A stretch of DNA of 11,646 nucleotides from Clostridia bacterium (GTDB taxonomy: Bacteria; Bacillota; Clostridia; Christensenellales; HGM11417): positions 1-11,646 of the forward strand of contig JAFQWR010000229.1 in assembly GCA_017407365.1 (NCBI GenBank). Reading direction: 5' to 3'. Positions 6,453 through 11,646 of the stretch are shown piece after piece (position 1 is the first letter of the stretch; every line of letters begins with the position of its first letter). Below the pieces are notes generated by a model. The model searched no databases. It was not told where the DNA came from and saw only the letters and a program-made list of their open reading frames with translations. A program made the position numbers and the translations under genes.

Positions 6453-7787
6453 ATGGCAGAATTACTGCAATTCGGCACGGACGGCATACGGGCAAGCACA
6501 AGCAACGAAAATCTGGCGTATACCGCACACACGCTGAGCTGTGCGCTTGGATACCTTTCGTACACACGCGGAAAAAGCAAGCGTATACTGATTGCACGGG
6601 ATACGCGCATTGGCGGAGGCGCATTGCAGGCTACCTGCGCCTCGGGGGTGACTGCTTACGGCGCAAGTGCCGTTTGCACGGGCATTCTGCCCACACCTGC
6701 GGCGGCGGCGCTGACTGCGCAACTGAATTGCGACTACGGCATCATGATTTCTGCCTCGCACAATGCACCCGATTGCAACGGCGTCAAGGTGTTTTCGGGC
6801 GAGGGCAGTAAGCTTACCCCCAATGAGGAGCAACGGCTGTTTGCACTGATGCAAGAGCTTCCTCCGCCCAATCCGGGAGGGAAAAGGCTTACCGTAAGGG
6901 GCGGCGCAGGGAAGTATGCCGAAAAGCTTTCTGCTCTGCTTCCCCCTACGCTTCCCTCTTCCCTCGTGCTTGACCTTGCAAACGGCGCAGTAAACAAAAC
7001 GGCGCCCCTGCTGTTTGATACAAAGCACGGAGGCGTGGGCTTTGCAGGCACAAGCACAGAGGGCAAAAGGGTGAATGTGGGCTGTGGCTCCACCAATCCG
7101 CATTTTTTGCAGAGAGCAATGCGGCTACGGGGCGCAGAGCTTGGCTTTGCCTTCGACGGCGACGGCGACAGGATTATTGCCGCAGACCGATGGGGGCTGT
7201 ACGACGGCGACCGCCTTCTGTATATTCTTGCCTGCCGACTTTCTGCGGAGGGGCGGCTTGCCAAAAACACGGTTGTGGGCACGGTAATGACCAATATGGG
7301 GCTTGCAATGGCATTGAAAAAAAGAGGAATCTCCCTGCTCCGCACGGATGTCGGCGACAAATTTATCAGCGAAAAAATGCGCACTCTGGGGCTGAATCTC
7401 GGCGGCGAGGAATCGGGACATATCATTTTGCGCGATTACTCAGAAACGGGGGACGGTCTGCTGACCGCCTGCCTTCTTCTCCGCCTGCTGTACCAAACAA
7501 AAAAGAGCCTTTCGGCTCTGGCGGAGGGATATTGCGCTCTGCCCACCTGCGCTCTTTCGCACAAAGCAGATGACGCACGCAAGCAGGAGCTTCTCCGTCA
7601 CCCCACCGTTTTGCGTGCCTTAAAGAATGCTGAGCAACGCCTCGGGAGTGAGGGGAGAATTTTATTGCGCCCCTCGGGCACGGAGCCAAAGCTGCGCATT
7701 ATGGCAGAGGCAACCGATGCCGCACTTTGCCGTAGCGCCGCAGAGGCTGTTTTGCAGGCAATACAGCAGGCAGACGGGCTTTTGTAA
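6453..7787 (+). CDS. glmM: Phosphoglucosamine mutase
   Basis: A 444-residue protein, the normal GlmM length. It catalyses glucosamine-6-phosphate to glucosamine-1-phosphate, on the way to UDP-GlcNAc and peptidoglycan. Motifs: the N-terminal FGTDGIR (7-13), typical of GlmM; the catalytic phosphoserine loop SASHN with S102; the metal loop DGDGDR (D235, D237, D239); the sugar loop GGEESGH (317-323), whose SGH is the GlmM form; and the phosphate loop RPSGTEPK (406-413). The residue after SASHN is Ala rather than the near-universal Pro of this loop, and the region continues PDCNGVKVF; the core catalytic residues are nevertheless intact. The ribosome binding site is strong, GAGGAGG (6442-6448), four bases before ATG. 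No promoter is visible after the preceding terminator. The gene converges on a minus-strand gene. Confidence 0.93.
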   Translation: MAELLQFGTDGIRASTSNENLAYTAHTLSCALGYLSYTRGKSKRILIARDTRIGGGALQATCASGVTAYGASAVCTGILPTPAAAALTAQLNCDYGIMISASHNAPDCNGVKVFSGEGSKLTPNEEQRLFALMQELPPPNPGGKRLTVRGGAGKYAEKLSALLPPTLPSSLVLDLANGAVNKTAPLLFDTKHGGVGFAGTSTEGKRVNVGCGSTNPHFLQRAMRLRGAELGFAFDGDGDRIIAADRWGLYDGDRLLYILACRLSAEGRLAKNTVVGTVMTNMGLAMALKKRGISLLRTDVGDKFISEKMRTLGLNLGGEESGHIILRDYSETGDGLLTACLLLRLLYQTKKSLSALAEGYCALPTCALSHKADDARKQELLRHPTVLRALKNAEQRLGSEGRILLRPSGTEPKLRIMAEATDAALCRSAAEAVLQAIQQADGLL

Positions 7788-7794
7788 AGCTGTT

Positions 7795-7808
7795 AACGGC
7801 GCGCCGTT
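7795..7808. repeat. 14-base perfect palindrome after glmM
   Basis: AACGGCGCGCCGTT is a perfect palindrome eight bases after the glmM stop. As RNA it could form a 5-base-pair stem with a CGCG loop, but only three T follow, so it is at best a weak terminator for glmM. It contains the rare octamer GGCGCGCC. A role is not known. Confidence 0.55.
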
Positions 7809-7865
7809 TCCGTACGCCTTTCCCCTGCTATCGGTCAATCAATACCTACCCTTTAAGCAGACATC

Positions 7866-7896
7866 AAAAAAGGACCGCAGACAGCTTCTGCGGCCC
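7866..7896 (-). terminator. Rho-independent terminator of the minus-strand membrane protein gene
   Basis: A perfect 7-base-pair stem, CCGCAGA (7875-7881) with TCTGCGG (7887-7893), has two further outer G-C pairs after one mismatch. On the minus strand the hairpin is followed by six T (complement of A 7866-7871). It lies 20 bases beyond the stop of the minus-strand gene. On the plus strand the following sequence is only mildly T-rich, so it is at most a weak terminator for glmM. Confidence 0.85.
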
Positions 7897-7915
7897 TTAT
7901 GTTATTTTCCTTCTG

Positions 7916-8866
7916 TTACAGCCTTGTCAGCTGGCGGAAATTGTCGTCCTTCATTTTTGCGGCAACGCTGACAGAGCCAAGCACGCCCACAAAGATGCCG
8001 AAGGCAAGGTCTTTGATGAAGCCTGCCATAACCTCAGCATCGTTGGCAAGCAGCTCAAACAGCATGGGCACGCTTTCCATCAGCGTAAGCATCCCCTCTG
8101 CCGCCGTATAGACGGTGAGAACATAGGTGATCAGCATACCCAACGCCGAAAACAGAAGGGTGATGGTTACGATACCTGCAATGGCAAGCTTATCGGGCTT
8201 ACCGTTTGCCTTGGTATATCCCCATCTTGCAAGCCACGCAATGGCAAAGCCCGCAATCCATGCAATAAAGCCAACCATACCGATGATAACCCAGAGGGCA
8301 ACGCCACCCAAGGCGCACACAGCCGCAAGCGCAAATGCCTTGCCGCGGCTACCCGCCTGCTTCTCTTTGTTCTGCGCCAAAACCTGCTCTGCGGCAGACT
8401 CGCTTAACGCAAGCACCTGCTCGCCCATGGCATAAAAGCTGACAGCGGCAGGCTCACCCGTAGATTCGCACAGCGTTTCACGGTTTTCACCCAAGACTTC
8501 TGCAATATAATCGAGTATCTCACGTACGGTATCGGCACCCTCCTTGGTGATAAAGCGGACGGCACTTGCTACCTGAAACTCGGTGATTGCACCGCTTGCC
8601 TGCTTCTGGGTAAGAAAGCCGCCGATTTCTGCCTGACAGGAGGAAAAGCTGCCTGCAACCACAACCAATGCGGCAGGGGCAAGCCTGTATACGCTTTTGC
8701 GCTGTGCCTTGGCACCGGAAAGGGATTCTAACGTAGACGAGAAGGCTACGGGCATATCACGGTAGCTTCCCACGGCAATACCGTTATTTTTGCGCTTGAC
8801 GGTGGCAGGGCTTTCAGTAAAGCCAAACGATGAAGCAAGAGTGCCAGTGGCTGCGTTAAACGACAT
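7916..8866 (-). CDS. Unrecognised multi-spanning membrane protein under a G-tract promoter
   Basis: A 316-residue protein that I do not recognise. The start ATG at 8866 is chosen because AGGAG (8876-8880) lies nine bases before it. An in-frame ATG at 8908 precedes the predicted transcription start and would put 14 extra residues across the ribosome binding site. The first 60 residues are Ser/Thr/Ala-rich and polar, followed by a weakly hydrophobic stretch (about 62-76, ending near C77). A helical soluble part follows (about 85-170). Hydrophobic segments then lie at about 177-198, 199-215, 227-251 and 285-303, with a basic loop WGYTKANGKPDK near 215-226. No enzyme motif was found. It is transcribed alone: it has its own promoter and terminator, and a terminator separates it from the upstream gene. 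The promoter carries nine G in its spacer, so expression may switch on and off. Confidence 0.8.
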   Translation of the reverse strand: MSFNAATGTLASSFGFTESPATVKRKNNGIAVGSYRDMPVAFSSTLESLSGAKAQRKSVYRLAPAALVVVAGSFSSCQAEIGGFLTQKQASGAITEFQVASAVRFITKEGADTVREILDYIAEVLGENRETLCESTGEPAAVSFYAMGEQVLALSESAAEQVLAQNKEKQAGSRGKAFALAAVCALGGVALWVIIGMVGFIAWIAGFAIAWLARWGYTKANGKPDKLAIAGIVTITLLFSALGMLITYVLTVYTAAEGMLTLMESVPMLFELLANDAEVMAGFIKDLAFGIFVGVLGSVSVAAKMKDDNFRQLTRL

Positions 8867-8875
8867 AAAACCAAT

Positions 8876-8880
8876 CTCCT
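8876..8880 (-). promoter_or_regulatory. Ribosome binding site deciding the start at 8866
   Basis: On the minus strand AGGAG, within AAAAAGGAG, lies nine bases before ATG at 8866. It starts three bases after the end of the inverted repeat, so a hairpin in the mRNA leader could partly occlude it. Confidence 0.75.
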
Positions 8881-8882
8881 TT

Positions 8883-8908
8883 TTGGTATCAGATAAAAAT
8901 GATACCAA
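8883..8908 (-). promoter_or_regulatory. Inverted repeat across the predicted transcription start (candidate operator or leader hairpin)
   Basis: TTGGTATCA (8883-8891) and TGATACCAA (8900-8908) form a perfect 9+9 base inverted repeat with an 8-base AT-rich spacer. It begins four bases downstream of the -10 box at 8913-8918 and ends before the ribosome binding site. This is a classic location for a repressor site. In RNA it would be a 9-base-pair stem at the 5' end, without a following T run, so it is not a terminator. Confidence 0.6.
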
Positions 8909-8912
8909 TTAA

Positions 8913-8942
8913 ATTATACCCCCCCCCACGGAAAAAAGTCAA
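8913..8942 (-). promoter_or_regulatory. Promoter with a nine-G tract in the -35/-10 spacer
   Basis: Read on the minus strand, TTGACT (8942-8937) is one base off the -35 consensus and TATAAT (8918-8913) is a perfect -10 box. The 18-base spacer is made of T-rich sequence followed by nine consecutive G (complement of C 8919-8927) that touch the -10 box. Upstream, two A6 tracts 11 bases apart (8946-8951 and 8957-8962, seen as T on the plus strand) resemble an UP element or a bent region. Loss of one G would give the optimal 17-base spacer. Slipped-strand changes in such tracts are known to switch promoters, for example porA of Neisseria meningitidis. Confidence 0.78.
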
Positions 8943-8973
8943 GTGTTTTTTGCTTGTTTTTTATAAAATAACG

Positions 8974-9005
8974 AAAAAAAGAGCCCGTTTATCAGGCTCC
9001 TTTTT
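8974..9005 (-). terminator. Terminator of the 9041-9901 gene, possibly bidirectional
   Basis: A 5-base-pair GC-rich stem, GAGCC (8981-8985) with GGCTC (8995-8999), has a 9-base loop. On the minus strand it is followed by seven T (complement of A 8974-8980); on the plus strand five T follow at 9001-9005. It lies 41 bases after the minus-strand stop codon and just upstream of the next promoter, insulating the two genes. Confidence 0.75.
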
Positions 9006-9040
9006 ACTGTAAAAAAAGAATATTATTTGCATTTGACTGC

Positions 9041-9901
9041 CTACTGCTGACGGAAGGTGATTAAGTGGCAATCCTCCGTGGAATCGTCGTAGGGGTTTAA
9101 GGGCTTGAATTTATCGTGCACGTGCCACGCGGTATTGCGCTCGTACGAGATAACCACCTGCGTGATTCTTCTGCCGCGACGGGTCAGCTGGAAATGCACG
9201 GGGTTTTCGATCAACGGCTTCAAGTAGGTGTGAAATGCCACCAGCATATAATGAATGGTTTTATGCTCTCTTAAACTGAATTTCTTTTTGCCCGAATGGA
9301 AATACAGCGTCACCTCGTTGGGGGTGACCTCGAAGCCAAGCTTGTTGACGGAATCGATCAGGTACATATTGCTGAGCGCATCGTATTTTACAAGCGTAAC
9401 GTCGATGAGGTCGGTGATTTTTTTGAGCACCTCGTTTTTTACGTATTCAATGCGGCCCAGGTGCAGAATATGGTCGTAGCGCGCCATCAGACCGTTGATT
9501 ACATTGAACGCCTTTTTGTTGTCGAGATCGGCGGTGATTGCACCAATCACACGGAGCATCAGCTGTGCCTTCTGCTCGTCGGTCAGCTCGTCTACGGGCT
9601 TGGTTGCCTGCACCCTGCCGGTGATGGTGAGCGCGTATTCGGGCAGATTGAAAAACTCCGCCATCTTTACAAGGTTCTCCTCACCGGTGAGCGAAATAAT
9701 CTGATCCTCAATGTCACGCGGACTGCCCTGTGCACGCTTTAAGCGCACACGCAAAACGTTGATCAGCATCGTTCTGCCACCGTTTGCGTAACGGAGCATA
9801 TCCTCCGGCTTTCCGTCAATCAGAAGATTGCTTTCGATATAAAAGCCGTTTTTACAGCGATAGCCAAGCAATTTACAAAGCTCTGTAGTTTTCTTAAACA
9901 T
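9041..9901 (-). CDS. Unrecognised soluble protein with its own strong promoter
   Basis: A 286-residue protein of unknown family when started at ATG 9901. That start has AAGGGTGG (9914-9907) five bases upstream. A GTG three codons earlier (9910) overlaps this site and is less likely. No signal peptide or membrane helix is present. The N-terminal third (about 1-75) includes a compact NGGRTM segment and basic residues. A charged helical middle (about 95-160) carries VDELTDEQKAQLMLRV. A later portion (about 185-250) is rich in basic and aromatic residues, including HSGKKKFSLREHKTIHYML and RRGRRITQV. The C terminus ends with acidic then aromatic residues. The basic patches could suit nucleic acid or an acidic partner, but no domain is recognised and no function is assigned. 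It is single-gene: promoter at 9931-9959, terminator at 8974-9005. Confidence 0.8.
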   Translation of the reverse strand: MFKKTTELCKLLGYRCKNGFYIESNLLIDGKPEDMLRYANGGRTMLINVLRVRLKRAQGSPRDIEDQIISLTGEENLVKMAEFFNLPEYALTITGRVQATKPVDELTDEQKAQLMLRVIGAITADLDNKKAFNVINGLMARYDHILHLGRIEYVKNEVLKKITDLIDVTLVKYDALSNMYLIDSVNKLGFEVTPNEVTLYFHSGKKKFSLREHKTIHYMLVAFHTYLKPLIENPVHFQLTRRGRRITQVVISYERNTAWHVHDKFKPLNPYDDSTEDCHLITFRQQ

Positions 9902-9906
9902 AAGTG

Positions 9907-9914
9907 CCACCCTT
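9907..9914 (-). promoter_or_regulatory. Ribosome binding site favouring the ATG at 9901 over a GTG at 9910
   Basis: Minus-strand AAGGGTGG lies five bases before ATG at 9901. The alternative GTG at 9910-9908 falls inside this element, which makes initiation there unlikely. Confidence 0.6.
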
Positions 9915-9917
9915 ATT

Positions 9918-9935
9918 CGGTATTATCGGTATTAT
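9918..9935. repeat. Tandem 9-base direct repeat at the -10/+1 region
   Basis: CGGTATTAT occurs twice in a row (9918-9926 and 9927-9935). The second copy overlaps the minus-strand -10 box and the first covers the predicted transcription start. Head-to-tail repeats of about one helical turn can be a binding site for a regulator or arise by slippage; no regulator is identified. Confidence 0.6.
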
Positions 9936-9959
9936 ATCATAAATTTTTGCTTTCGTCAA
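9931..9959 (-). promoter_or_regulatory. Near-consensus promoter of the 9041-9901 gene
   Basis: On the minus strand TTGACG (9959-9954) is separated by exactly 17 bases from a perfect TATAAT (9936-9931), which also has the extended -10 TGA directly upstream. The -35 box begins three bases after the stop codon of the AEC transporter gene. No terminator separates them, so readthrough from the AEC unit would add to transcription of this gene. Confidence 0.85.
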
Positions 9960-9962
9960 TGA

Positions 9963-10898
9963 TTATAGCAACAAAGCAATGAGCGGAATGGTAATAACAG
10001 ACAAAATAGAGCAGGTAAGCATACCGCAGGCGGCATAATGGCTGTCTGCACCAAACCGATCAGAAAAAGCAACGGTGAGCGCCGCCGTGGGCATTGCGGC
10101 AATTAAAACCAGCGCCGCACGCAGGGTAACGCTAGATACAAGCAGGCTGAGCGCAAGCATAACCAGCGGAAGCACAAGCAGCTTGATGCCACTGAGCGCA
10201 TACAGCGAGGGGCGCAAAAACAAATCCCTTGCCCTGACCTCTGCAAGACGGATGCCGAGAATTGTCATCGAAACGGGCGTGGTCATAGAGGCAAGACTTG
10301 CGATGATGTCATTCAGCTGTGCCGAAAGGCGTGCAACACGGATATCCAGCACAAAGAAGGGAATTGCCACCAGCACGGTGATTACGGCAGGATTCAAAGC
10401 TGCCTTTTTCAGGCTGATTGCTCCTTTATCCCCCGTGAGCAGATAGATGCCAAACGTCCACGAAAAGATATTGAATACCGCAATGAATACGCCTGCATAC
10501 ACAATCATTTCGGGCTTATCGGGAAAGAGCGCCGTCAGCACGGGGATTCCGATAAAGCCGCAGTTGGGCGCAATGGAGGCAAACGCAAACACGCCCTGAC
10601 GGCTTTCGCCGATGGGCAGGCGTTTTTTTATCAGTGCAAACACAAGAAAGCCGAGCATCAACACGGCAAACGCAAGACCGGCCGTAACAGCCATATTGAC
10701 AAGCATCTGCCGATTGCAGGTTGCACCCTGAAAGCTGTGAAAGGTAAGCGCAGGCTGATTGACGTAAATCATCACGGTGGTCAGCACCGATACCGCCTCT
10801 GTTTGCAAGAGCCTGAGCTTGCGGAGAAGAAAGCCGGGCAGACACAGAAGCAGCAGCATACCCACGCTGCCCAGCACCACCCAGAAATTGAGATTCAT
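9963..10898 (-). CDS. AEC-family (auxin efflux carrier-like) membrane transporter
   Basis: A 311-residue, very hydrophobic protein of the usual AEC length, with about ten membrane segments spread over the whole chain. AEC signatures are visible: NQPALTF in helix 2 (47-53), the central APNCGFIGIPVL motif (110-121) with the conserved Asn and helix-breaking Gly/Pro, and the C-terminal AMPTAALTVAFSDRFGAD region. Bacterial members transport small organic anions such as malate or malonate; the substrate here cannot be told. ATG at 10898 is preferred because AGGTGG (10909-10904) lies five bases upstream; a GTG at 10907 falls within that region. The gene starts 36 bases after the stop of the minus-strand PHP gene and probably belongs to the same transcription unit. 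No terminator follows it. Confidence 0.9.
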   Translation of the reverse strand: MNLNFWVVLGSVGMLLLLCLPGFLLRKLRLLQTEAVSVLTTVMIYVNQPALTFHSFQGATCNRQMLVNMAVTAGLAFAVLMLGFLVFALIKKRLPIGESRQGVFAFASIAPNCGFIGIPVLTALFPDKPEMIVYAGVFIAVFNIFSWTFGIYLLTGDKGAISLKKAALNPAVITVLVAIPFFVLDIRVARLSAQLNDIIASLASMTTPVSMTILGIRLAEVRARDLFLRPSLYALSGIKLLVLPLVMLALSLLVSSVTLRAALVLIAAMPTAALTVAFSDRFGADSHYAACGMLTCSILSVITIPLIALLL

Positions 10899-10903
10899 AA
10901 CCA

Positions 10904-10909
10904 CCACCT
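10904..10909 (-). promoter_or_regulatory. Ribosome binding site favouring ATG 10898 of the AEC gene
   Basis: Minus-strand AGGTGG lies five bases before ATG at 10898. An AAAGGG (10916-10911) lies only three bases before the alternative GTG at 10907, which is too close for good initiation. Confidence 0.5.
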
Positions 10910-10934
10910 ACCCTTTGCAAAAGCCTTTTCTGCT

Positions 10935-11639
10935 TTACCTTGCCTTGATAAACAGCTCGTATTCCTTTGCCTTCAGCGCTCTTACCAGCGCCTCGTTGCT
11001 ATCTACCCAATCGGGCAGATACAGCCCTGCATTTCCGCACATATCGTAGCGATGGAAATCGTCACCTGCGGTAAGCACCCAATCGGGATGCTCCTTTGCC
11101 TCTGCCTGCGCCAGCTCGTTGTGCGAATCCACATAGGGATGGGCATTATACACCTCTATGCCGTGCAGATAGCGGGTATCGCCAAGGTGCGTGGGCGTAC
11201 GGAAGGGGTGCGACTGAATGAGCAAAAAGCCGTTTCCGTTTGCAAGGCGGAAGATTTCGCTGTGCGGGTAAGAATAGATATGCGGATGACGGTACAAAAA
11301 TTCCTCTGTCAGCCCGTAGGTAAGAAGCTCTACCACGGGATACCCCACGAGGTCGGGGCGGTTATACTCAGAGGGATTCAGCTCCATGCCAAGAAGCACG
11401 GTTATGCCCTCCTTTTCACCCTCTGCACGTACAGAGCGATAGCCTGCCAGAAAACGCTCAAGCTTTTCCTCATGCGTTGCTTCGGTGTAATATTCATTAA
11501 AAAGATGCTCCATAAAGTGGTCGGTTACCACTACCCCACGGTATCCATGCTCCTTTGCTACACGAATCAGCTCGTCGGGCTTGTTTTGCCCACAGGGGCT
11601 TCTGCCATCGGTATGGCAATGCATCAGAAACTTTTTCAT
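10935..11639 (-). CDS. PHP-domain metal-dependent phosphoesterase
   Basis: A 234-residue PHP protein, shorter than and different from the plus-strand HisK-like one, resembling the stand-alone YciV/TrpH-like PHP group. Metal ligands are visible in order: HCHTD (H7, H9), TDH (D40, H41), GMELN (E86), QSHPFR (H144), EVYNAHP (N165, H167) and GDDFHR (D193, D194, H196). All positions expected for a multi-metal site are kept, so it should be active. Family members act on nucleotides, oligonucleotides or small phosphoesters; the substrate is not evident. The ATG at 11639 lies seven bases from the window edge, so the ribosome binding site and promoter are outside and the start is probable rather than proven. 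The AEC transporter gene follows after 36 bases, which suggests co-transcription. Confidence 0.87.
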   Translation of the reverse strand: MKKFLMHCHTDGRSPCGQNKPDELIRVAKEHGYRGVVVTDHFMEHLFNEYYTEATHEEKLERFLAGYRSVRAEGEKEGITVLLGMELNPSEYNRPDLVGYPVVELLTYGLTEEFLYRHPHIYSYPHSEIFRLANGNGFLLIQSHPFRTPTHLGDTRYLHGIEVYNAHPYVDSHNELAQAEAKEHPDWVLTAGDDFHRYDMCGNAGLYLPDWVDSNEALVRALKAKEYELFIKAR

Positions 11640-11646
11640 AAATAAC

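Noticed and set aside
6462..7426. Minus-strand open frames of over 200 codons inside glmM
   Set aside because: The plus-strand frame has every GlmM motif; the minus-strand frames are Arg/Cys/Ser-rich low-complexity translations with no ribosome binding site.
8867..8908. Extended start at 8908 for the minus-strand membrane protein
   Set aside because: The codon overlaps the inverted repeat and lies at or before the predicted transcription start; the ribosome binding site at 8876-8880 points to ATG 8866.
10737..11645. Long plus-strand open frame (about 300 codons) opposite the AEC and PHP genes
   Set aside because: It lacks a ribosome binding site and recognisable domains, while the minus strand carries clear AEC and PHP motifs. 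It is an antisense shadow.

Overview
The window looks like a chromosomal segment from a low-to-moderate GC Firmicute, most likely an anaerobic gut-type Clostridia (Oscillospirales-like). This rests on sigma-A promoters with near-consensus TTGACA/TATAAT boxes, AGGAGG-type ribosome binding sites, short tight operons, hairpin-plus-T-run terminators, a PgcA-type phosphohexomutase, a YacL-like PIN-TRAM membrane protein and a HisK/HisJ-type PHP phosphatase. The taxonomic assignment is inference. No tRNA, rRNA, CRISPR array, transposase or phage gene was seen. Every protein gene that touches a window edge is read as far as the edge allows.

Plus strand, bases 1-7787. (1) The 3' part of a phosphoglucomutase/phosphomannomutase overlaps by ATGA with a CPBP-family membrane protease. 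(2) A clear promoter at 2017-2046 drives three tightly spaced genes. Two encode proteins I do not recognise; the third is a YacL-like membrane-anchored PIN-TRAM protein with a TTG start and an apparently altered PIN active site. The unit ends in a strong terminator (4491-4522). (3) An extended -10 promoter at 4593-4622 drives a PHP-type histidinol-phosphatase-like gene and a thioredoxin reductase-like gene, ended by a strong terminator (6398-6428). (4) A phosphoglucosamine mutase (glmM) gene begins 24 bases after that terminator with no visible promoter of its own.

Minus strand, bases 7916-11639. Reading right to left there is a second, different PHP-domain phosphoesterase gene, an AEC-family transporter gene, an unrecognised soluble protein gene with its own strong promoter carrying a tandem 9-base repeat, and an unrecognised multi-spanning membrane protein gene. 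glmM and the membrane protein gene converge, and the terminator between them is oriented for the minus strand.

The most striking signal is in the promoter of the membrane protein gene. Nine consecutive G residues sit between a TTGACT -35 box and a perfect TATAAT -10 box, with a current spacer of 18. An A-tract-rich upstream region lies on one side, and a 9+9 base inverted repeat lies across the predicted transcription start on the other. This is the architecture expected of a slipped-strand, phase-variable promoter. Other items worth attention are the PIN-domain substitution, the uncharacterised three-gene operon, and the promoterless glmM directly downstream of a terminator.

Functionally the window is a housekeeping mosaic: hexose-phosphate interconversion and cell-wall precursor supply (phosphoglucomutase, GlmM), redox maintenance (thioredoxin reductase-like), phosphoesterases, membrane transport and proteolysis, plus four proteins without a recognised family.
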